64,000 nucleotides of DNA from Thalassospira sp. (lineage in GTDB: Bacteria; Pseudomonadota; Alphaproteobacteria; Rhodospirillales; Thalassospiraceae): positions 105,807 through 169,806 of the forward strand of contig NZ_PAQR01000002.1 of assembly GCF_002709775.1 (NCBI RefSeq), given 5' to 3'. The notes beneath the pieces were generated by a model. It was given only the letters and a program-made list of their open reading frames with translations, had not been told where the DNA came from and did no database searches. A program made the translations under genes and the position numbers. Positions 7,183-14,841 of this stretch are shown piece by piece; the stretch's first letter is position 1, and every line of letters starts with the position of its first letter.

Positions 7183-9951
7183 TTAAAAATTGCCGCTAAA
7201 AGTCAGTATGGCGGTTCGTCCTGGTGCCGGGGCAAATGTTCCGCCGGTCCCTTGCACATAGGCCTCATCAAGCATGTTGTTCACCGCAAATCTCAGTGTG
7301 AGGTTTTCGTTGATTTCATAGGAGCTATAGAAATCAAACACCCGGTACTTGAAATACTCAGAGACGATTGAGGACGAGTTGCTGCTGCCGAAGTTATCCT
7401 GCGGATAAACAAATGACGCCCGCATTCCAAGAACAAGGTCCTGATCAAACAGTCGGAACCCACCATCGACCGTGTATTTTCGCTTTGGAATTGCATAAAT
7501 CCCGAAAAGCCTATCAGCGGTCCCATAATTTACATCGCTGTAGGAAAGATAGGTTGCACCCAATTGGGTATAGTTTACCGCGGCATAGGGATCGTATGCT
7601 GCGTCGAGAACATATGGATTGTGGTTGCCTGACAGATCGGTATCCGAGATCGAAATCGTACCACCGAGATAAAATTCTCCAGCATCGTAAGACAGCTCGG
7701 CTTCAGTGCCATTGATGTATACCGGGTCAGTCAAATTGACGATTGCCTCGGCCTCAACCGAAGTATTCGTAATAACCCCAAGGTTCGTTCGTCTTGGGGT
7801 TGGCTGTGGGACGTTCGCCAAGGTGATGTAGTTATCAATTGCGGTCCGATAGTAAGCAACCTTTGCCCTGAACCCGTCGCCTTGGCGAAGCACATTGTCA
7901 AAGCTGAAGTTGACACCAACTTCTTTCGTCTCGCTTTCTTCAGGCTTCAGGTTTGCGTTGGAGTAAAACGGCAACCCGGCATTGTCACCAATATGATCGC
8001 CCTTGATCATTGATTCCATGATGGTCGGGGCACGCATGTTCCGGCGATAGTTTGCAAATAGCTGAATTCCCGGGGTCACGTTGACACTGGCACCAACCGA
8101 TGGTGAAAACCCGTCTTCGCTAAGATCGATGTTCAGTGGCGTGCCACCATCCTCGCAGAGATTGGCGGAGTTCTGCTCCTCACACCAATAGGAATCACCG
8201 GTCAGTGAGTATCGGTCATAGCGAAGGCCACCTCGCAGTTCGAACATGTTGTTAAGGTCATAAGTGGCGGCAACAAAGCCCCCGGAAACGTCACGTTCGC
8301 CGGCCGGGGTGCCACCTTCGATTTCATACGCGGCACCCGCGCCGCCAAGACCGCCAAGCTCGGCACTTGTTTTCGCCGTGTCCTGAAAATACTCGACACC
8401 GTAATCCAGACCGAGATGACTGGCGATGTCGCTACTCAGGTCAAAGTCGAAGCTGCTACTGTTTGACACCTCACCGCCCAACGTATCGAGTGTATATTGG
8501 TTATCAAAGGAGTCCGTCGTAACGGCGCCGCTTGTATTGTATCGCGCCGGTCGGAACTGGTGGTTCTGTGTCCGTGTCCAGTAGACGCCGCTATTCATGG
8601 CAATCAGGTCTGATTCCGGGTTCCAGACATGCTTGGCGGTTAGGGTATGAACGTCCGTTTTATTGTGGTCCTGGTAGTTGTTCGTCGAATCACTCGACTT
8701 TGTGTATGACGTGCTGCTTCCGACGTAACCAAGATTTATCTCCTGATCTTCCGTCAGAAAAAGGTTCGCCTTTACCAGCCCCGACGTTTGCCGGACATAA
8801 CTGTATTCCGGGCGCGAACTGTAAACATCGACATATTTTGGTGAGCTATCGATTTCCTGATAAAGGCCCGGGTTATGCGTCCCGGGACGATAATCACCGA
8901 CGACTTTCCGGCTAACTGCCGCAGATAGATCAAACTTTGGCGAAACACGTGCACCAACGGCAACGTCGCCCGCAAAGTCGTACTGGTTTGTACCGCGGCT
9001 AAGATTGACTTTGCCGCCCCAATCCTCGTCCGGGTCGAGAATATCCTGTGTATTAAGCGTTCGCATGGTGACGATCCCGGCAGATGTACCCGCACCACCA
9101 TTCTTCGCCAAATCAGACTTCTCGACCTCAACCTCGGCCAGAAGCGCCGGATCGACATAAACACGTGATGACGTGCCATGTGTCAGCTGATTGTAGTTCT
9201 GACGCGCACCATCAATATTGACGTTTACCCGGCCCATTTCCTGCTGACCACGCACATTGACCGTCAAACCCGGATCTTGGGCATCATTTGCAATATCCAC
9301 ACCGGCAACATTATTGAAAATCTCGCGTGCCTCACGCACCGGGGCTTTGCGCATGCTTTCCTGCGTGATCACCGCTACAGAGCCGGGGGTTGAATAAACC
9401 TCGTCGGGAACACCATTTGGCCCCACGGCGCGACGGCGTGCCTTCACAACGACGGGCGCTGTCACGAAGTCATTGCCATTATTGCTTGTACGGCTTGGAT
9501 CGATAACCGAGATCGTCGTTGCGTTCAGCACCTGCCAGACGAGACCACTTTGCGACAACATTCTGTCCAATGCTTCGGTCGCGCTCATTTCGCCCGATAT
9601 TGCAGTACTTTGAACCCCGTCGGGCAAAGAGCCGTCAATTGCAACATCAACCCCGGAAATTCTTGAAAAGGCCACCAGCGCCATCGCAAGCGGCTGTGGC
9701 GCGATGTCAAACGCATGGGTCTCGTTGGAAAGCGCTGAAGAAGATGAATTGGCTTGTGCGATCTCAAATGCTGACGGCATGTCAGCGCTAGTTTTTTCGA
9801 TTGATTGTGCTGCTGCCCCAACAGGCGCTATTGCAATCAATCCACAGCCCAGCGCACCAAACGCCAAGGCCGTCACATCCCCCAAGGATGTCCCCGTTTT
9901 GAGAGTTGTCTTTTTGGTATCGCCGAGGCGACCCACCCCATCTGAAGGCAT
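7183..9951 (-). CDS. hasR: TonB-dependent heme/hemophore receptor with STN signalling domain (HasR-like)
   Basis: Outer-membrane receptor that takes heme from the hemophore with TonB energy. It has a signal peptide, an STN domain (about 75-160, FDIAPQPLAMALVAFSRISG) used by receptors that signal to FecR-type anti-sigma factors, a plug domain, and a 22-strand barrel ending in Phe. The heme-receptor motifs MRAPT and NANLKPEES correspond to the FRAP and NPNL boxes. At 922 residues the size fits HasR. The frame opens at a GTG at 9975, but AGGAGA lies 10 bases before the ATG at 9951, which is chosen. No hasB/tonB gene lies nearby, so energy must come from a TonB encoded elsewhere. Confidence 0.9.
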   Translation of the reverse strand: MPSDGVGRLGDTKKTTLKTGTSLGDVTALAFGALGCGLIAIAPVGAAAQSIEKTSADMPSAFEIAQANSSSSALSNETHAFDIAPQPLAMALVAFSRISGVDVAIDGSLPDGVQSTAISGEMSATEALDRMLSQSGLVWQVLNATTISVIDPSRTSNNGNDFVTAPVVVKARRRAVGPNGVPDEVYSTPGSVAVITQESMRKAPVREAREIFNNVAGVDIANDAQDPGLTVNVRGQQEMGRVNVNIDGARQNYNQLTHGTSSRVYVDPALLAEVEVEKSDLAKNGGAGTSAGIVTMRTLNTQDILDPDEDWGGKVNLSRGTNQYDFAGDVAVGARVSPKFDLSAAVSRKVVGDYRPGTHNPGLYQEIDSSPKYVDVYSSRPEYSYVRQTSGLVKANLFLTEDQEINLGYVGSSTSYTKSSDSTNNYQDHNKTDVHTLTAKHVWNPESDLIAMNSGVYWTRTQNHQFRPARYNTSGAVTTDSFDNQYTLDTLGGEVSNSSSFDFDLSSDIASHLGLDYGVEYFQDTAKTSAELGGLGGAGAAYEIEGGTPAGERDVSGGFVAATYDLNNMFELRGGLRYDRYSLTGDSYWCEEQNSANLCEDGGTPLNIDLSEDGFSPSVGASVNVTPGIQLFANYRRNMRAPTIMESMIKGDHIGDNAGLPFYSNANLKPEESETKEVGVNFSFDNVLRQGDGFRAKVAYYRTAIDNYITLANVPQPTPRRTNLGVITNTSVEAEAIVNLTDPVYINGTEAELSYDAGEFYLGGTISISDTDLSGNHNPYVLDAAYDPYAAVNYTQLGATYLSYSDVNYGTADRLFGIYAIPKRKYTVDGGFRLFDQDLVLGMRASFVYPQDNFGSSNSSSIVSEYFKYRVFDFYSSYEINENLTLRFAVNNMLDEAYVQGTGGTFAPAPGRTAILTFSGNF

Positions 9952-9976
9952 TTTATTATGGTCTCCTGATTTCACG

Positions 9977-9995
9977 AATGCAACTTAGTCGCATT
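9977..9995 (-). promoter_or_regulatory. 19-bp near-perfect palindrome before hasR
   Basis: AATGCGACTAAGTTGCATT differs from its own reverse complement only near the centre. It lies about 25 bp upstream of the hasR ATG. It resembles an operator, but no known consensus fits it. Confidence 0.35.
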
Positions 9996-10059
9996 GCTGT
10001 TTCGCTACTTTCTCAGACGAGGGGGTTTTGCACTTATCTGAAACAAAATGATCTTTTTT

Positions 10060-10078
10060 GAAAATAATTGTTATTTGC
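10060..10078 (-). promoter_or_regulatory. Fur-box-like site upstream of hasR
   Basis: Minus-strand GCAAATAACAATTATTTTC matches the 19-bp Fur consensus at 13 of 19 positions. It is weaker than the sites before hasA and the sigma gene, and lies in an AT-rich stretch 109 bp before the hasR start. Confidence 0.4.
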
Positions 10079-10125
10079 AACTATTTTGGTTATCTGGCTT
10101 CAGGGTCTGTACCCATAAATCTGGC

Positions 10126-11052
10126 TCAGACGTCCCGGATAACGGTCAGATAATCGGTGAAACGGGTCACATCGACATGCAAGACATCTGCAAGAACCGG
10201 CACGACGTCACGTGACCGGTCGAGATCGACGACCAGCGTTACCGGCCGCCTTTTCAATGCATCACCCATAATAACGATCTTGCCCGGCTGCCAGCGCTCA
10301 AGCACCGTGGCAACATGGGCAAGCGGCTCACCCATGAAGACCAATTGCCCCTGACGCCAGGCCAGCGCCGAGTGCACATCAACCGGATGCGCCGACCGTG
10401 AAACGCCAGTGGCATCGTATGTCATGGTATTGCCCTCTGCGAGGGTGTGACGCCCACCGGCAATATCGATCATAAGCGGATTGGTTTCGGCGATCGTCGT
10501 TATCTTGCCATCATAGGCAGCAACATCAAACGTTCCGCCGGTCGATAGGGTTCTTCCGTTTTGGGCGCGGACGAAAAAGGCACCATCATCACCTTCATGT
10601 TCGAACCATGCTTCGCCCTGATGTATTTCGACGCCGGTCATGCGGCCATCGGACACGAAAGAAAGAATGCTGTTGCTGGCAATAATGCTACGTCCGCGTT
10701 GTCCGGGGATGCTGATTTCACGTCGCTGCCCGGTTTGCGTTCTGATATCGGCCAGCGGGTGGTAGCGATATGCCCCCCAGCCTCCTGCAAGCAAAATGGC
10801 CGCCAGTGAACCTCCCAGCATGGCGCGGCGTCCGATATGGGTCGAAGACGTGAAATCAAGGCTTGAACTACCACTCCACAGTCGCTCGATATCGGAAAAT
10901 GCCTTTGGATGCGCCGGGTCTTGCGCCACCCATTGCGCAAATTTCTGGCGATCTTCTTCGCTTTCACTGCCATCAAGCAGCAAGGCGAACCAATAGGCTG
11001 CCTGCTCTGATACCGGATCTTGCAAAGAGTTCATGCTGTTTGCTCGTGCCAT
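10126..11052 (-). CDS. FecR-family anti-sigma factor / signal transducer
   Basis: Inner-membrane protein that couples the receptor's STN domain to the ECF sigma factor. It has an N-terminal cytoplasmic domain (DUF4880-like: AAYWFALLLDGSESEEDRQKFAQWVAQDP), a membrane segment (about 75-95, AMLGGSLAAILLAGGWGA) and a periplasmic FecR domain beginning with the typical TQTGQRREISIPGQ, then a C-terminal region that contacts STN domains. The ATG at 11052 is chosen from several candidate starts (TTG 11076, ATG 11034); none has a strong ribosome binding site. It lies between the sigma factor and hasR genes, so it is the functional counterpart of Serratia HasS. Confidence 0.88.
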   Translation of the reverse strand: MARANSMNSLQDPVSEQAAYWFALLLDGSESEEDRQKFAQWVAQDPAHPKAFSDIERLWSGSSSLDFTSSTHIGRRAMLGGSLAAILLAGGWGAYRYHPLADIRTQTGQRREISIPGQRGRSIIASNSILSFVSDGRMTGVEIHQGEAWFEHEGDDGAFFVRAQNGRTLSTGGTFDVAAYDGKITTIAETNPLMIDIAGGRHTLAEGNTMTYDATGVSRSAHPVDVHSALAWRQGQLVFMGEPLAHVATVLERWQPGKIVIMGDALKRRPVTLVVDLDRSRDVVPVLADVLHVDVTRFTDYLTVIRDV

Positions 11053-11172
11053 TGTCTGGTTATTTTCTGGTTTCAACTGTGCGGTGCAGCTCTAACCGCG
11101 TTACCCGAACACAGGGATAATTCCGCTCTATAGGTTTTAACGAACGAACGCGCGAAATATCCGAAGTCCCGA

Positions 11173-11682
11173 TCACTTTTTTTCCGCCTGATCCATCGCT
11201 TCTTTGATCAGGCCAAGTGCACGAACCATTCTGCTAAAAGCTGTCTGGCTGGGAATGCCGAGTTTTTCACCGATCTGCACATATGTCAGACCTTCAATAC
11301 GGGCCAGAATGAAAACGTCGCGGTGATGCTTGGGGAGCTTTTGCAAGATTTTCTGCAACCGTTTCAGCTCCTGACGAGACCAGGCGATTTGTTCGGGCGA
11401 CGGGGTATCGTCTGCCAGCATTTCGAATGCTTTGTCCGGATCGGGGACAAAGCTCAGGATCCGTTCACGCCTGAAATGATCAATCACCAGATTATTCGCG
11501 GTGCGATACAGATAGGACTTGGCAAAATCCTGCTCGGGCAGTGATGGCGTTGCAATGATGCGCAGGAACGTGTCCTGCACGATGTCATCTGCCATGTGCC
11601 ACGACAGTTTGCGCCGCCGCACAAATTGCAGAAGCCGCGAATGATAGGTTCGAAAGAGCTTGTTTACATCCCAATGTGGCAC
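11173..11682 (-). CDS. ECF RNA polymerase sigma factor, FecI family (HasI-like)
   Basis: Sigma factor expected to activate hasR, and perhaps hasA, when the receptor is engaged. Region 2 (LFRTYHSRLLQFVRRR...ADDIVQDTFLRI) and region 4 (LQKLPKHHRDVFILARIEGLTYVQIGEKLGI) are clear. A GTG at 11736 would give 187 residues, but AAAGG lies 8 bases before the GTG at 11682 and homology starts there, giving 169 residues. It is first in the leftward locus and is preceded by a promoter that overlaps a strong Fur box (11774-11803). Confidence 0.9.
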   Translation of the reverse strand: MPHWDVNKLFRTYHSRLLQFVRRRKLSWHMADDIVQDTFLRIIATPSLPEQDFAKSYLYRTANNLVIDHFRRERILSFVPDPDKAFEMLADDTPSPEQIAWSRQELKRLQKILQKLPKHHRDVFILARIEGLTYVQIGEKLGIPSQTAFSRMVRALGLIKEAMDQAEKK

Positions 11683-11773
11683 GGGTCGGACCTTTGGACT
11701 GATCTGCAAACCGGCATTAAGGTGGGGCCAAAACACGCTGGTTTGACATCGACATCAAGAAGATGAGCCACGC

Positions 11774-11802
11774 ACTCTATCGCACATGAAAATCATTCTC
11801 AA
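11774..11802 (-). promoter_or_regulatory. Sigma-70-type promoter of the HasI-like sigma gene
   Basis: On the minus strand, TTGAGA (11797-11802) and TAGAGT (11774-11779) are 17 bases apart. The -35 and part of the spacer are covered by the Fur-like box at 11785-11803, an arrangement expected for iron repression. Confidence 0.6.
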
Positions 11803-11803
11803 T
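11785..11803 (-). promoter_or_regulatory. Fur box over the sigma gene promoter
   Basis: The core TGAAAATCATTCTCA (11787-11801) matches the 7-1-7 Fur palindrome TGAGAAT-N-ATTCTCA at all but one position. It is the strongest Fur-like site in the window. Confidence 0.72.
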
Positions 11804-11862
11804 ATAATCCTGTTTATGCTGACGTACAGTCACCTAATCACAAACGGGATTTCCAAAAAGAA

Positions 11863-11883
11863 ACCCGCCTGAAACAGGCGGGT
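11863..11883 (-). terminator. Terminator of trmB
   Basis: A 9-bp G/C-rich stem (ACCCGCCTG with CAGGCGGGT) and a 3-base loop, followed leftward by TTCTTTTT, sit 33 bp after the trmB stop. Confidence 0.85.
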
Positions 11884-11915
11884 GTTCTCAAACTGAATTG
11901 TCAGGCAGCACGGCT

Positions 11916-12635
11916 TCAGGCAGCACGCTTTTTGCGGCGGAAGCGCAGATAGTTACATTTCTTGCCCTGACGCAGTGCCTTTTGCTCATAGCGGGTTTTG
12001 ACCCAATCGCTTGGCGGGGTGCGCCAGTCATCGGGGCCATCGGCCAGCCATTCGAAATCCGGATGGTTGTGCATATGCTGCAGGGTCCAGGAAATATACT
12101 GCATGTCATCGCTGGCCACCCGGAACTCCGCCCCGTCTTTCAGAAGACGGGCAAGCAGTGCCAAATTCTTTGGCCCGATAAAGCGTCGTTCTGCGTGGCG
12201 TTTCTTTGGCCACGGATCAGGAAACAGTAAAAAGGCCCGATCAAAACAGGCATCCACCAGCTTATACAGCAGCGGGCGCGAATCATCGGCAACCACGCGA
12301 ACATTGGAAAGATTTCGCTCATCGAGATGGCGCAACAGGCTTCCGACCCCGTCCATGAACGGCTCTGCACCGATGATCCCGACGCCCGGATTGGCTTCGG
12401 CCTGACCGGCAAGGTGTTCACCCCCGCCAAAGCCGATTTCCAGCCAAAGCTGATCGGGCGTACCATCGAAATAGCTGTTGGGATCAATCCCGGCTTCGTC
12501 CGGATAGGTGATGCCGATCTTGGGCAACATCGCATCGACAAGAGCCTTGCGGGAATCCTTGAGCGGTCGGCTGCCGCGACGGCCATAGAAGTTCGGACGA
12601 TCAGGTGTCGGGATCGGGCGGTCTTTGTTGCGCAT
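11916..12635 (-). CDS. trmB: tRNA (guanine-N7-)-methyltransferase TrmB
   Basis: Methylates G46 in the tRNA variable loop using S-adenosylmethionine. The 239-residue protein has the SAM-binding LEIGFGGGEHL (about 66-76), the family motif FPDPWPKKRHAERRF and the C-terminal TRYEQKALRQGKKCNYL. An N-terminal extension with FYGRRGSRPL is usual in alphaproteobacteria. It lies downstream of metK, which makes its methyl donor, but a strong terminator separates the two, so it probably has its own promoter. Confidence 0.95.
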   Translation of the reverse strand: MRNKDRPIPTPDRPNFYGRRGSRPLKDSRKALVDAMLPKIGITYPDEAGIDPNSYFDGTPDQLWLEIGFGGGEHLAGQAEANPGVGIIGAEPFMDGVGSLLRHLDERNLSNVRVVADDSRPLLYKLVDACFDRAFLLFPDPWPKKRHAERRFIGPKNLALLARLLKDGAEFRVASDDMQYISWTLQHMHNHPDFEWLADGPDDWRTPPSDWVKTRYEQKALRQGKKCNYLRFRRKKRAA

Positions 12636-12692
12636 GGTCGTTTCTGTCGATCAGGGTCGGGATTTGCGGGTCAGGTCGTCTTTAAATCAAAA

Positions 12693-12721
12693 CGGGCGGC
12701 CCGTTATTTCCGGGCCGCCCG
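12693..12721 (-). terminator. Terminator of metK
   Basis: An 11-bp stem (CGGGCGGCCCG with CGGGCCGCCCG) with a 7-base loop, followed leftward by TTTTGATTT, lies 57 bp after the metK stop codon. Confidence 0.85.
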
Positions 12722-12777
12722 CCTCTTATCACGTCATGCGATTTTGGCAAATCGCAGTTTTACGCGCTTTCTGCCAA

Positions 12778-13950
12778 TCAGGCGCCGAATGCCGACTTCA
12801 GATCGCTAACCAGATCGGTGCGCTCCCAGGAGAAGCCACCATCATCGGTCGGCTGACGGCCAAAGTGACCATAAGCAGAAGACGGTGTATAGATCGGACG
12901 GCAAAGCGAAAGATGCTCACGAATGCCACGCGGGCTGAGATCCATCAGCTGACGCAGAACGTCGCCGAGTTTCGTCTCGTCAACATTGCCGGTGTCGTGG
13001 TTGTTGACATAAAGTGCGAGCGGCTTCGAAACGCCAATCGCGTAAGCAAGCTGAATGGTGCATTTTTCCGCGAGACCAGCGGCAACAACGTTTTTCGCAA
13101 GATAACGCGCAGCATAAGCAGCCGAACGGTCAACCTTGGTCGGGTCCTTGCCCGAAAACGCGCCGCCACCATGCGGGGCCGCACCACCATAGGTATCGAC
13201 GATGATCTTGCGACCGGTCAGGCCGGCATCACCATCAGGACCACCAATCACGAAACGACCCGTCGGGTTGATGTAGATTTCATCAGCCGGCGGCAACCAG
13301 CCTTCCGGCAGGGCAGCTTCGACATAAGGCAGAACCAGTTCGCGAACGTCGTTCTGCGACAGGCCTTCGGCATGCTGGGTCGACACAACAACAGAGGTTG
13401 CAGCAACCGGCTTGCCACCGGCATAACGCAGGGTTACCTGGCTTTTGGCATCCGGACCGAACTGCGGGGCTTTGCCCGAGTGACGATCAGCAGCCATCGC
13501 GCGCAGGATACGGTGCGAAAACTGGATCGGTGCCGGCATCAGTTCATCGGTTTCGTCACAAGCGTAACCAAACATGATGCCCTGGTCACCAGCGCCAAGG
13601 TCTTTTTCACCAGCGGAGTCAACGCCCTGTGCAATATCAACTGACTGTTCATGCACGTGGCATTCGATCTCGGCGGTCTTCCAGTGGAAGCCATCCTGCT
13701 CGTAGCCGATGTCACGGATTGCCTGACGGGCCTTTTCAATCATGACCTCTTTGGTCACGCTTTCAGGTCCACGTACTTCGCCTGCCAGAACCACACGGTT
13801 GGTGGTGGCAAGGGTTTCAACGGCAACGCGCGAATCTTCATCCGCAGCAAGAAAAGCATCAACGATGGAATCGGAAATGCGATCACAGACTTTGTCCGGA
13901 TGACCTTCCGAGACGGATTCACTGGTAAATAGATAATCGGAAAGAGACAT
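12778..13950 (-). CDS. metK: S-adenosylmethionine synthetase
   Basis: Makes S-adenosylmethionine from methionine and ATP. The start [21 protein letters not shown] carries the conserved GHPDK motif. The central [12 protein letters not shown] and the P-loop-like [16 protein letters not shown] are intact. The 390 residues match the usual length. The frame stays open to 14028, but homology and GGAGAAGG before the ATG at 13950 fix the start. The leader contains a SAM-II-like fold and a helix over this ribosome binding site, so feedback by its own product is likely. Confidence 0.97.
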   Translation of the reverse strand: MSLSDYLFTSESVSEGHPDKVCDRISDSIVDAFLAADEDSRVAVETLATTNRVVLAGEVRGPESVTKEVMIEKARQAIRDIGYEQDGFHWKTAEIECHVHEQSVDIAQGVDSAGEKDLGAGDQGIMFGYACDETDELMPAPIQFSHRILRAMAADRHSGKAPQFGPDAKSQVTLRYAGGKPVAATSVVVSTQHAEGLSQNDVRELVLPYVEAALPEGWLPPADEIYINPTGRFVIGGPDGDAGLTGRKIIVDTYGGAAPHGGGAFSGKDPTKVDRSAAYAARYLAKNVVAAGLAEKCTIQLAYAIGVSKPLALYVNNHDTGNVDETKLGDVLRQLMDLSPRGIREHLSLCRPIYTPSSAYGHFGRQPTDDGGFSWERTDLVSDLKSAFGA

Positions 13951-13960
13951 ATAAGACCTT

Positions 13961-13993
13961 CTCCGGTAATGGGTTTCCAAAACTGGACCGGAG
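13961..13993 (-). promoter_or_regulatory. Helix masking the metK ribosome binding site
   Basis: CTCCGGT (13987-13993) can pair perfectly with ACCGGAG (13961-13967), which contains the first part of the metK Shine-Dalgarno GGAGAAGG; the loop is 19 bases. Formation of this helix would block translation initiation. Confidence 0.5.
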
Positions 13994-13999
13994 GGCTCC

Positions 14000-14017
14000 C
14001 GATACGAGGCCGTATCG
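14000..14017 (-). other. Hairpin in the metK leader
   Basis: A perfect 7-bp stem (CGATACG with CGTATCG) and a 4-base loop lie between the SAM-II-like fold and the helix over the ribosome binding site. It may act as a structural spacer. Confidence 0.45.
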
Positions 14018-14024
14018 ATAGCGC

Positions 14025-14073
14025 CCACTTAGCCTTTTTTAATGTGGTGGCAAGCGGTCCAAATCCGTCCACA
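14025..14073 (-). promoter_or_regulatory. SAM-II-like riboswitch in the metK leader
   Basis: The leader can form the SAM-II (alphaproteobacterial SAM) H-type pseudoknot. P1 is UGUGG (14069-14073) with CCACA (14043-14047). The loop carries GAUUU, then CCGCUU (14052-14057), which pairs with AAGUGG (14025-14030) as P2. The A-rich joining strand ends in the conserved GCUAA. This is a manual structural match, not a covariance-model hit. The whole 308-base gap 13951-14258 holds only this leader, two hairpins and the terminator of the upstream regulator gene; no clear -35/-10 pair was seen. Confidence 0.58.
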
Positions 14074-14200
14074 GTGTTCAGCCAGAAGCCAAACTATTTC
14101 GTCGCTTGTGCCTGATCACTTTGTGAAGGTCAAGCATCATCGACGTAAAACCGTAACCCGGATGATCTTACATGCGGGTTAATTTTACTTATAAAGACAA

Positions 14201-14231
14201 GGACGTAATTCACGTTCTGTGAACTACGTCC
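14201..14231 (-). terminator. Terminator of the XRE regulator gene
   Basis: A stem of 12 pairs with one mismatch (GGACGTA-TTCAC arms) around a 5-base loop lies 27 bp after the regulator stop codon, followed leftward by TTGTCTTTAT. Confidence 0.7.
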
Positions 14232-14258
14232 TGTGTCCCAAATGATCGGGTAATCCGA

Positions 14259-14753
14259 TTATTTCTGATCGGAATCAGTGCCCTGCAATGCACCCATCGA
14301 TTTGACGAGTTCAAAGATTTTCTTGCGCTGGTTCGGATCGGTAATCCGGTAATAGGCACGCACCAGTTCCAACGTTTCACGACGGTTCATCGGATCATTG
14401 TCAAACGGGTCCGGGCTTTCGGACATTTCACGACGTTCATGCACCGATTTGGACGAAATTTCGTCGGGCATGTCGTCGAAGAAGAATGATACAGGCACTT
14501 CAAGAACCCGTGACAGATCATAGAGACGCGATGCACCGACACGGTTGGCACCACGTTCGTATTTCTGCACTTGCTGGAATGTCAGGCCAATCGCTTCGCC
14601 AAGCTTTTCCTGGCTCATGCCAAGAAGCGTCCGGCGCAGTCGAACACGCGCACCAACGTGAATATCGACAGGATTTGGAGCCCCACTTGCAGTCCGGCCA
14701 CGGCCCCGACCACGTGTGTTCTTTACCATCTTAGTTTCATCCTTAGGCGACAT
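14259..14753 (-). CDS. XRE-family helix-turn-helix transcriptional regulator
   Basis: DNA-binding protein of unknown target. After a basic N-terminal stretch (RGRGRGR) there is a Cro/C1-type HTH (about 30-90: VRLRRTLLGMSQEKLGEAIGLTFQQVQKYERGANRV), the SinR-like type common in alphaproteobacteria. A C-terminal helical region includes YYRITDPNQRKKIFELV. The ATG at 14753 (164 residues) is chosen with a loosely spaced AAGGA; an ATG at 14729 is possible and the frame is open to 14828. It lies between lnt and metK on the same strand. A role in controlling metK is only a guess from position. Confidence 0.85.
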   Translation of the reverse strand: MSPKDETKMVKNTRGRGRGRTASGAPNPVDIHVGARVRLRRTLLGMSQEKLGEAIGLTFQQVQKYERGANRVGASRLYDLSRVLEVPVSFFFDDMPDEISSKSVHERREMSESPDPFDNDPMNRRETLELVRAYYRITDPNQRKKIFELVKSMGALQGTDSDQK

Positions 14754-14841
14754 TTTGAGGTAGTTCCTTCTCTCACTCCGACCTGATCCGTCCTTGTTTT
14801 GAGGGACAATTTCTGGACGGTTCGGCAAATTTTTCAGCCGC

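Noticed and set aside
14155..14180. AACCCG-N14-CGGGTT repeat upstream of metK
   Set aside because: Six-bp arms with a 14-base gap occur by chance at this base composition; no link to a known site.
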